Shown in pieces: positions 52,201 to 61,300 of a DNA stretch of 64,000 bases (positions are counted from its first letter, which is position 1; each line of letters begins with the position of its first letter). Both the position numbers and the translations under genes were made by a program. The notes below the pieces were generated by a model. It was not told where the DNA came from. It saw nothing but the letters and a program-made list of their open reading frames with translations, and searched no databases. The stretch is from a virus, in the IMG/VR virus record IMGVR_UViG_3300020167_000001, positions 21,021-85,020 of that record; one strand, given 5' to 3'.

Positions 52201-55200
52201 TTTGAAGATATCAAGACTGGTGAAAAAGTTACGTCTGGTGAAAAATTTGATAAAGCTTTAGAGCTTTGGAAAACACATTTAGAATTAATCAGCACTGTTA
52301 AAGAAATGCAGGCTGAAGCTGAAGCTGCTAATAAGAAAAAACTTGTTGACTTTAAAGCTGATGATTTCGAAACTTATCCTGAAGACTTAGTAGCTTTATT
52401 AGAGGCAACTTTACAAGAGGAAATAAAAGCTGGTAATGTTAGCCCCGAGATGATGGTTAAAGAATTTGCCATGACTCAGCTTACAGCTAAAAAAGTAATC
52501 AATGAGTATAAGGAGAGAATAAAAAATTTGCTTCCTATTGAACAGAACACAGTAAAGAAAACAGCTGCTCAACAAGATACTTTAGAAAAGCTAAAGAGTA
52601 TCAGCAAGAAAGTACAAGAGCCTACTAAAGAAAATCCTCATTATGTTATTGATGGAGTTACTTATGATTTACGTGTAACTACATTAGTTGATGAAATCTT
52701 ATTTAATACTTTAGGTAAGAAGAAGTTTGCTTTAGAGAACATTCCTAATGGTGGACCCGAGTTAGTAAAACTAATTGAAGATACCGTTAATAATCCAGCT
52801 TTAGTTGATGTTAATCCTAAGCAATATGCCAAGAACATTATCAAAGCTTTAAAAGAAAAGCAATTTGAGAGTCCTGTATTCTTTAAACAATTCTTTGAAG
52901 CAGAGAACAAACCTATTAACAGTAAGTTTGATAATCTGTTAATATTATTAGAAGCCGGCATATCTGTTGAAAAGGTAAAAGAGGCTGTAGGAAAAGTCCT
53001 TTATGAAGAGTCAACTATCCGCGGTAATACAATTGATAACTTAGGCCGAGATTTCTTTGAAGGAAAAACTATCACTAAACCTGCAGGTATGAGTGATGCC
53101 GCCTTCAAAACTATTGAAGATGCTTTCACTAAACTTAAGTCTGAGATAGATGGTCGAGGAGAAGTAATCATTAGTAGAGATTTAACTTTGTTTGGAGCTG
53201 TTACTTCTGGTCAATCTGTGGCTGGAACAATGGACTTACTTGTTATTACTCCTGAAGGTAACTTCAAGATTTATGATATGAAGACAGCTTCTCAATGGAG
53301 CCGCTTTGGAGAACAGGGAGATAATCAAGATGGCTACTTTAAGAAAGAAGGATATGCTTTACAATTGGCTATTTACAAGAACTTATTAGAAAACTTAACA
53401 GGTGTTCCTGTTGAGAGTCTTGAGTTATTAGGTTTCCAAACAACCAATGATTTAAAAGGTAATATCAGTGAAATCAAGGTTGTTGATGATAAAGCTAAGA
53501 CTACGATTAACTATAATACTTACAAAGTTACTCCAGAGAAAACTTTAAAAGAAGTGGTATCTGAATATGTACCATCTAATTTAGAGAAAGGTATTGATCT
53601 TGGTGCTGAGGTTAATCCCGAGGCTAAGGCTCAATTAAATGCTATGGGTTACAGTAATACTCAGATTAAAGAATTATCTCGCGAAGAAAGAGCTAAAATC
53701 CTTACTGGAGGTATTGCTCCAGAAGATTATTATAAGACTGAAACTCCTACACCGGCACAAGTGGAAACACCTGATGTTAAAGAAACTGTACCAGGAACAT
53801 TCAGTCTTCTTGACGGTCAACGTGTAACTAAGAATGGTGTAGAAGGTACTATCAAAGTGGAAGGTTATGGTACTATTATTTTTGAAACCAATAATGTTGA
53901 ATATGTTATTGAGAATGCCAAGAGTGATAGTAATCCTGCTGAATTTAATTTTAAAGGTATAACTATAGAAGAACCGTTGGCCGTGCCTGCTGCAAAAACT
54001 TTAGATACCAAGTATAAAATATCTGATATTTCTGAAAGATCTGTTACAGTAAATGATGTTGAATACATTATTAACACTAATTCTATTGGTACCATTACTT
54101 CCGTATCACCTGTTAATAAACCTAAGCAAAAACTTAAAAATGAGAAGTTATTAATAGCTATCGAGATTGAGAGAAATAAATTAGTTTATGATAATGTTAC
54201 ACCAGAAATAGCTAAAGAAGTTGTTAACCAAGCTAAGACTGAAAACCGTACTACCAGTGTATTAGAGGGAATTTATGTTGAAAACTTTACAGACACTGTT
54301 GCTTCAGGTATTGATAAATTATACAACAAAGAACCGTTAACTGAAGCTGAGAAATTACAAGTTGAGTTATGGGTGTTTGACACTTTAGATAAAGTGGATG
54401 ATTTATTGAGAAATGATGAGTACAAAAATAATGAAGAAGTAAAAAATAGTTTTTATAATTTAAGAATAATTAATCATTTACTACATGAACAAGACAAAAA
54501 AACCCAGCCTGAAACAAGAAGTGTTGAACAAGCTCCTGTATCTAAACCTATCAAAAAGTCAAAAAGAACCATTAAACAAAAAGCTCCCTCAAAAATAGAG
54601 GTTGCCGAAGCCAAAGAAGAAGCTCCTGTTGAAGAGGTTTCTCCTATTGATTTGTTTAATGCAATGTCTATTGAAGAAAAGTGGCTTAGTTTAATAATCA
54701 GCATGAAGCCCGAAGATGTTCTTGATGTTGATAATTTATATTCTGCAGGAGTAATGCAGGTTAAAATTACTACACCTGGACCTCATCAAGGTAAGATATT
54801 GGATGTTACTAATCAATTAGCTAATGCTCCAAGAAAAGTTAATCTTGAAGACCCGTCTTCCGTAATCATGTTACAAAAAATCACTAAAGATTTCAAAGGA
54901 GATGGTAAAATGAGATTAGCCATTGAGGTTAATAATTATCTGGGAGATGTTTTTGGATATGTGAGAGAGAATACACCGGGAGCAATTAAAGAATCTCCTG
55001 TAGAAACTCCTGTTGAAAAGACAGCTACAGCTGAAGCGATATCAAAAGATATTAACATTGATACGTTAAGAGTGGCTAAACAAAAAAATTATGAAGTGAT
55101 GTATGAATCTTTAGATAATCCTGAGAAAAACGGCAGGTATTTAATTACAAAAATCACAAAAAATTCAGTAACTTTAGCCAACTTAAATGATAAAATTACG

Positions 55201-55383
55201 GTAAAGACAAAGGATCTAGCAACTAATATCAAATCAGTTTTAGATAATGTGGAGCCAGTAACTTCAGTTGAGGATAAAAAAGTCATAAAAGAAAATACCA
55301 AGGTTAAAGAAGAACCGAAGTTTACTTTTACAAGACTTAATAAAGATGAGAGATTTAAAAACACTAATGATAAAACTTGTTAA
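49228..55383 (+). CDS. Giant cargo protein with PD-(D/E)XK nuclease domain
   Basis: A 2,051-residue protein. Residues ~200-330 and ~395-620 are Ala/Gly-rich and hydrophobic (for example YTIGIAADFLAEEAALAAI, FAEGAQENIQEAISQG), which may be membrane-active. A long helical part follows. At ~1310-1400 a RecB-like nuclease appears: GTMDLLV with Asp1336, KIYDMKT with Asp1350 and Lys1352, and ALQLAIY with Gln1379. The C-terminal part has Pro/Lys/Glu linkers. It is likely ejected into the host, where the nuclease might act on host DNA or on phage DNA. Stop TAA is in frame with the next giant gene, 3 bases before its ATG. Confidence 0.7.
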   Translation: MAEEIVASEQNTELDNTAPEIINQPSLADHLDNSLTLAAKPKAIDVYKNVVGNPVAGSNPGRYRGNFADSLGNDLEKKLQAPTTNYQQMRPFTYNGDFDNANFERYYSTSKYKDIGFSPYRDNESLYNNKMTFGDQFVRAASQWDNLAVTGFKSGIRAWGDLFTDPLAPDIESAREMQKAMAIGNSNAGGFGGFVTNTFLNSAYTIGIAADFLAEEAALAAITAFTGGLSGEATLPGMAAKAGMATRKLMGFSEVAAKAGKGATEAAKAAKLANEAESLSSGIRSVEGVNDLRSFWNKVKAGGVGGALNKTLDILNPLENTTQALKTVDYATDYAKGIATFGAFADDIIHIKTAVSEAKLEGGMVKIDATKDMIEEYRNSHFGEDPTGEELQKIENLANQASFKTAFWNLPAIMTSNKLLYATMLAPMKRLMGRATGAAMMGDIVADKALKAGAGEVASFSAVGEGIGAKARVFAKSMANPKLYGNVGMNYLKANFAEGAQENIQEAISQGAIREAMDLYGDPRMAAYQGYMGYFMDGMKNQFSAQGAETFAGGFAMGMFAQPIMAAPAWSISKLSELAKDKSKIAAAKAERDAQIKKQVTTLNELASSPLKYFAPDLANAVKNGKLNDTLYEAVTEGNQQKAVDARDALEFNHIATALETGKYDLFIKQLKDYKNLSPEEAAEAFKKYGIDVKDAGKAMAQIDAIIERAESIRDSFNDQSTEFPNPYNPTRYEPGSKMREAVELSYLAWQKATRTLVFANTSFKQYARRIDSMAQAFSTMSANIAKGDAQAIMTLLTLPGIETEIAALRKEVAILKDVEGAGKERRDKQKRLELLEQFHVEMDNAQKTEDEKEGAKAHKKAKSTFKKYVKHLSEKNNVITFDTEIDGAYTVLKDSLDLHDARQGFAQSINVLSHPKGFLNLQYRLAESLKETYAKKQEQILENQMNHLKMIDFNHALQEVGKLGLAVPAEYTSDYKDALANNKTILEPTYFEDIKTGEKVTSGEKFDKALELWKTHLELISTVKEMQAEAEAANKKKLVDFKADDFETYPEDLVALLEATLQEEIKAGNVSPEMMVKEFAMTQLTAKKVINEYKERIKNLLPIEQNTVKKTAAQQDTLEKLKSISKKVQEPTKENPHYVIDGVTYDLRVTTLVDEILFNTLGKKKFALENIPNGGPELVKLIEDTVNNPALVDVNPKQYAKNIIKALKEKQFESPVFFKQFFEAENKPINSKFDNLLILLEAGISVEKVKEAVGKVLYEESTIRGNTIDNLGRDFFEGKTITKPAGMSDAAFKTIEDAFTKLKSEIDGRGEVIISRDLTLFGAVTSGQSVAGTMDLLVITPEGNFKIYDMKTASQWSRFGEQGDNQDGYFKKEGYALQLAIYKNLLENLTGVPVESLELLGFQTTNDLKGNISEIKVVDDKAKTTINYNTYKVTPEKTLKEVVSEYVPSNLEKGIDLGAEVNPEAKAQLNAMGYSNTQIKELSREERAKILTGGIAPEDYYKTETPTPAQVETPDVKETVPGTFSLLDGQRVTKNGVEGTIKVEGYGTIIFETNNVEYVIENAKSDSNPAEFNFKGITIEEPLAVPAAKTLDTKYKISDISERSVTVNDVEYIINTNSIGTITSVSPVNKPKQKLKNEKLLIAIEIERNKLVYDNVTPEIAKEVVNQAKTENRTTSVLEGIYVENFTDTVASGIDKLYNKEPLTEAEKLQVELWVFDTLDKVDDLLRNDEYKNNEEVKNSFYNLRIINHLLHEQDKKTQPETRSVEQAPVSKPIKKSKRTIKQKAPSKIEVAEAKEEAPVEEVSPIDLFNAMSIEEKWLSLIISMKPEDVLDVDNLYSAGVMQVKITTPGPHQGKILDVTNQLANAPRKVNLEDPSSVIMLQKITKDFKGDGKMRLAIEVNNYLGDVFGYVRENTPGAIKESPVETPVEKTATAEAISKDINIDTLRVAKQKNYEVMYESLDNPEKNGRYLITKITKNSVTLANLNDKITVKTKDLATNIKSVLDNVEPVTSVEDKKVIKENTKVKEEPKFTFTRLNKDERFKNTNDKTC

Positions 55384-55386
55384 GCT

Positions 55387-58300
55387 ATGTCTATTTGTAA
55401 TTTAGAACAAAATTTAGAGTTAAAAAATGCTTTAGCCAATGTAATTTATAATGAAATTTTAGATGCTGTTGATGCAAAGAAGCCTTATAAATTATCCGAT
55501 ACCATTAAGGAATTATACAAGAATAACTATAATGAGTTCAAAGATGAAACTAAAGCATTAGGTTTAGTTGCTGCATTACCTTCTTTACTTTTTCAAGTGA
55601 TTGAAGCTGAACCTTCTTTGTTTACTAAATTGGCCAGCACGGGCTTTAACTTGGATGAGACTGTTAAATTCAAAAATGAAATTGAATCTGCTGAAGATCC
55701 TTTAGCAATAGTAAAAAGTATTGTAAGCACTGAACAGGTTAGTGTAAAAGTTCTTATCGATACACAATTAAATCCTGAAACTAAAACTACAGACTTACAA
55801 ACTTTTCCAGAAGTTGAAGTTATTGAGGTAACTGGTAAGTTTTTAAAATCAAACTCATACTTTGCTACCACCGGTCAACAACTTGATGAAGCTAATAAAC
55901 TTCCGTTCATTACAAAAACAAATGTTAACAAAAACTTTTACTATGATATTTTAAAAAAATTAGCTCTTAAACAAGGAGATGCTTTAACTTTTGAGAATGT
56001 AGAATACTCGGGTCACACAGGATTCAAATTAAAAGCATTGTATGAAGGTAACCTTCCTAATGCAGAGACCAATCTTTATCCAGGTACAAAATTAGATTCT
56101 AAATCAAGAATTGCTGCAATTACCGATAACAATGGTAACTTCTTATACTTTAATGAAGCTTTTGAGGTAACCACAGAAGATAAAGGTAAGATTGCCTATT
56201 TCTATTTAAAAAATGCTTCTGAAGACAGTAATGCTAAATTGGAAGCACAGTTATTTAATCAGCTGGATATTATCTTGAAAGATACTTACAATAATGATTC
56301 TATTAGATATGAGATAGAAAAAGCAAAAGCTAAAGATTATTTAAAGAAACAAATCACTCAGGAACATAATATGATGATGAGTATCAATGGTAAATTGATG
56401 AATGGTCAAACTGTTATGTTAGATATTATAAATGTTAATACAGGCTATGTGGAGAACACAGATGTTCTTTATAAAAACATTAAGAACCCTGAACAATTAA
56501 AAGAAGCTAAGAAAGTTTTAGATCAACCTTTGGTTAATTATGCTCTTTCTAAAGCTGAGATTGGTAGTATTACCGTAGCCTCAGCTCAGATGATGATTAA
56601 AGGTGAGTTAAAAAATAAAACAATTTCTGCTATTAAATTTGAAGGTATCCCTGAATTTATATCATTAAAGTCAGGTTTATTATCTAAAGTTGAACCTGAG
56701 ATTTACAATAACATCATTAGAACTTTTACTGAGTATTTAAAAAAATCTAACGGTAAATACTTAAATGCTCAAGAAATTTATGATTATGCAAAACAGTTTG
56801 TTAGATTAGAGAAAGAAGACATTGGTAATGAAAAAACTAATCTTACTGTAAGTGCCACTAACAACAAATTAATTGTAACCTTAAATGGTAAACAACTTAA
56901 TTTAAAAAATCAAGAAGACATTGAAAAGTTTAAAGATTATGTTTCTAAAAATGTTTTCTTCACCTATATAAAAAGTAATATAAACAATACTTATAAATCA
57001 ATGAGTATTGTTGATGGAGTAGTTACACAGAAAGATGAACTATACAGTGACTTAGTATTAAAGAATATGATACCGCGTGTAGGATTTGACTCAACTACTC
57101 AAAGACCTTTATCTCCTAACGGTTACTTCACTTTTAAATTAGCTGATGAAGTTACTGAAGTTCAAGATAAAGCTAAGGAAGTTGTCAATGTTGTAAAACC
57201 TGTTGACTTAAATTTTGATTTAGATGTGTATGAGAGATCAAAGTTATTACAAGCAATGGGTACGCCAGAGCAAAATGCTAAAGCTGAAGCTTGGTTAAAA
57301 TCAAGTGCACTGTTCAAAGCTAAGGATGCCAACGGTAAACCTTTGTTTAATATTCATGATTTAAGAAATGTAGTAAACTCAGATGCTTGGGCTACATTCA
57401 AAAAAGCTACAATCACATTATATGCTGGTTCAGATTTCACTACAGGATATCACGAGTCTTGGCATGCATTCAGTCAAGTGTATTTATCAAAAGCTGATAG
57501 AGATGGATTGTATGATGCTGTAGGTAAATTGCCAGGTACTTTTAAAGTTATCCGTAAGAATAACTTAGGTGGTGTTACCAACTTGTCTTTCGAGACTGTT
57601 AAGTTCAGTGAGGCTACTAGAAAAGAAAAAGAAGAATTTATTGCTGAGGAGTTCAGAACATTTGCTGTTAACAATGGTAAGTTCAAAACAGAGAATGCTA
57701 AAACTAATATTTTCCAAAGAATCTTTGATAGAATTTGGAAAGCATTGCAAACTTTATTTAAAGGTACGTCTACAGAAAATGTATTTTCTAACCCAGGTTC
57801 TGAAGGTATTCTATCTGAAATATTCAACACATTGTATACAGCTAAAACAGAAGCTGATTTAAGTGGTTATAAACCTGATATTAATAATGGAGAGTTTACC
57901 ATACTAAATTCGGGTCCCGTTAAAGAAGATGGTTCACCAATCTTCCAACCTACAGAATTAGCTTTGCTTACTCGTAGTATGGATGGTATCATATCTAAGC
58001 TTACTACAAGTTTACTTACAGCTAATGTACCAAAATACAATGCTGTAGCTACTCTATTAACTACCAACAAAGGTTTAACCAATCTTTATGGTACAACAAT
58101 TTTAACTGCCTTCACAAACAGATTGGAGACTTTAAAAGCTGAGTATGAGCAAGAACAAAAAAGCTGGGATGAGATAACAAAAACTTACAAAGCTGGCAAT
58201 ATTGATTTATTAGAAAGAGCTATTAAAAACTTTGGAGATATCAATGAAATTTTAAATACTAAATTATCAAAAGATAATTTGATTTCTTATCATATTGAGA

Positions 58301-61300
58301 CAAGTGCTTTTGCTGATAAAATCAGAAAAGAAGCTGATGATGATACTGTAGAAAAATTAGGAGACAAATCAGGTAATGAGACCGACTCTTTAGAATTGGC
58401 TGCACCAGATGCTGTTTTCCTATTGAAGAGCTTAATCAAACAAACAGAAACTCCTAATAAGGAAATAGTAGATAAAGCAAACAGTTTAGGTTTCCCTGAG
58501 CTAATTGACTACAGTTCTTTCTTTAGAGTATTGATTGATAAAGCCGGTGGAGAGAAGCGTGTTGATGAGCTTTACAATAAGCTTGTAGAATTAAAAAATG
58601 TATCTCCTTTATTTAACCAGCTATTGGTAAAATTAGGAGATCCTTCTAAAGTGATACCTGCATCAAAATATGCTGGTCAAATGTGGTTAGGTATAACTCG
58701 TACCTTAAACTTAGAAAAAGAAAATTTAGTTTCTGCCCAATACATTATTGAGGAAGATGCTGCTAAAAAATCTGACTTTAAAGTATTAGTAGGTAAAGTG
58801 AGTGGAGACAATTACTTGATTAAAAATAAAAAATGGCCAGCAAAATTTGCTACTGAAGTAAGTCCTTTTGTTGAACAGAATTCTGATAATCAAACTACAT
58901 TAAAGTTAGAAACTATTGCTGGTAAATTCTTAAAGCAAGAAGTTGATAGTGAAAATGTAATCCGTTATATGGTTCCAGCTGTACAACAAATAGCTTTCTT
59001 GAATGCAATAGGAATGTTTGTTGAAGACAACTCATATACTAGAAAAGCTATAGCTGAAATTTCAGATAGTGTTAATTATATTGCTGACTCTATTGGTCAG
59101 GCTAATTTTAATAAGTCATTCTTGGCTCAACGCGGTGAAGCTCCTATTACAAATATTGTTACTTTCTTAAGTAAGAAACACCCTAATATACAATTACAAA
59201 CTAAAACAGGTGTATTCAAAAAAGGTAATATTGAGTCTCAAGCTAGTTTAGTAAATAAGATAGCTCAAATTGATGCAGATTATTCTGTTGAATTTGGTAA
59301 CTCAATGATTAGCATTCCTGGTGGTGGTAAAAAATCTACCAGTTCTTTAAACAGCTCCTTAACTCAAATTGTATATGCAATGAATAAGGCGGCTGTTACA
59401 GGAGACTTTAAAGCTGATGGTAATTATTCTTATGCTCCACACTTAGCTTATGCTAACAATCCAACGGTGATGGGTTCTATATTCATGAAAAATCTATATG
59501 ATTTAAAAGGAGATAGAATTACTGATAAACATGTTGAGATTGTTGATTTAGTAGGTTCTCAAATTACAGATGCCGAAGGTATATCTGATGGTGTGGCTCA
59601 TGGTAAGATGAGCATGAATGATAAGTTCATTACAGACTTCTCTTCCTTATTGAGTGCAGGTTATATTGAAGCTGTACGACATGGTGAGAAGAGTACTTAT
59701 TCAGGTGTTCGTTTAAACAAGGTTGATACTTACAGAAACAAACTAACTCCATATTTATATATCGATACTCAAGCTTTTCTTAAAAACAAGAAAGGTGATT
59801 ATATATTAGGCTTTGATCCTTTTGATGTGCTTATTGAGAACATCATGATGCCAAAATTAGAAGGTGAACTTCGAAGAATTAAAATGATCAAGAGTAATCC
59901 TGAGCTTTACAAGAAAGTTAAAAACTTTTGGAACAGAGGTATCAAGTTAGATTTCTTTGATAAAATATTGCAAACTTCAGGAGAGAGTTTAGTTAGTGAA
60001 TATGCTGAACAATTAACTGATACTAATAATTTGAATGACTTGCTGAATACCAATCCAGGTCTTCGCGAGAAAATCAGCAATGATATCAAGAGTTATTATA
60101 CTGAGTTCAAGGAAAGAATTGAGAAAAACAACTACAATAAAACCTTTGAAAAGGATAGAGTATCTAAAGTTCCAACTTTCTTAAACAAGGTTGCCACAGA
60201 GCATTTATCTAAAGAACAAGTTGATGCTATTGCTAATGATAAAAACATTAAGGATGCTTTGTTGTATTCTTTTGTAATCAATAGTTCTATTCATGCTAAT
60301 GAGGTTATCTTGTTAGAATTAGGTGATGGGTTTCAGTTTGATCATAACAAAGATGAGAGTACAAAACGTGTACCTACATATAACTCAACAGGTATCATTT
60401 TCCCTACAGATACTTTAGCACAAATGTTTATTAACACTCATGTAGGCCGACCTTATGAGGATCAGTTAATTACTGAAGGAAAATTAGTAAGAAAGAATGC
60501 TAATCAGAAATCTAGCCGTACTTACAATGGTACCGGTATCAAAGCTATCATTAAGGAAAGTGTTGTTGATACCAACTCTACTACTTACAAGCAATATGCT
60601 GATATGTTCCGCCACTGGTTAAATCAAAGAAAATACAAAGGAGATATCAATGAAGCTTTGTTTGGTAAAGGTGGTACTTTCGAAAAACCTACAGGTGGTC
60701 TAATGAAACCTTATACAGGTATTAAAGATGGTGATGGTCAAGGTTGGGTATCATTTGATACTTACCGTCAGTTCAAAGAACTTGAGAATAACTGGTCACT
60801 AGAACAAGAAGCTGCTTACCAAAAAGAATTAAAAGGTCTTCCTATTAGTCCTGCTGAATTAGAGGAATTATTTCCCGTATATAAATTACAGTATGCAGGT
60901 CCATTAAAAACTAAAGATGGAGAGTATCCTGTGCAGTCTATTGACAAGTTCTCATTGTTTCCATTAATACCTAGTGTTATTAAAGGGATGCCCTTAGAAC
61001 AGATGCATTTAGCTATGATGGCTCAGAATGTAGATTATGCTTTATTTGATTCAGGAGCCAAAAGATCCTATATCAGAAAAGATGATTCTACAAATGGTGA
61101 TGTTATCTATGATGGAACTACCGATAAGATTAAACCTTATACTGAAATTGACTTTACACCAAATGATATTCACTTTGAATACTTAAAAAATCAAACTGAA
61201 ATTAGTAAAGTGTTCAAGGGAAAATCTACTTTATCAACCCAGCTCCGTAAAGTATTTAACATTAGTCTTTTTGATGAAGGTACTCCTATTGACTACACTG

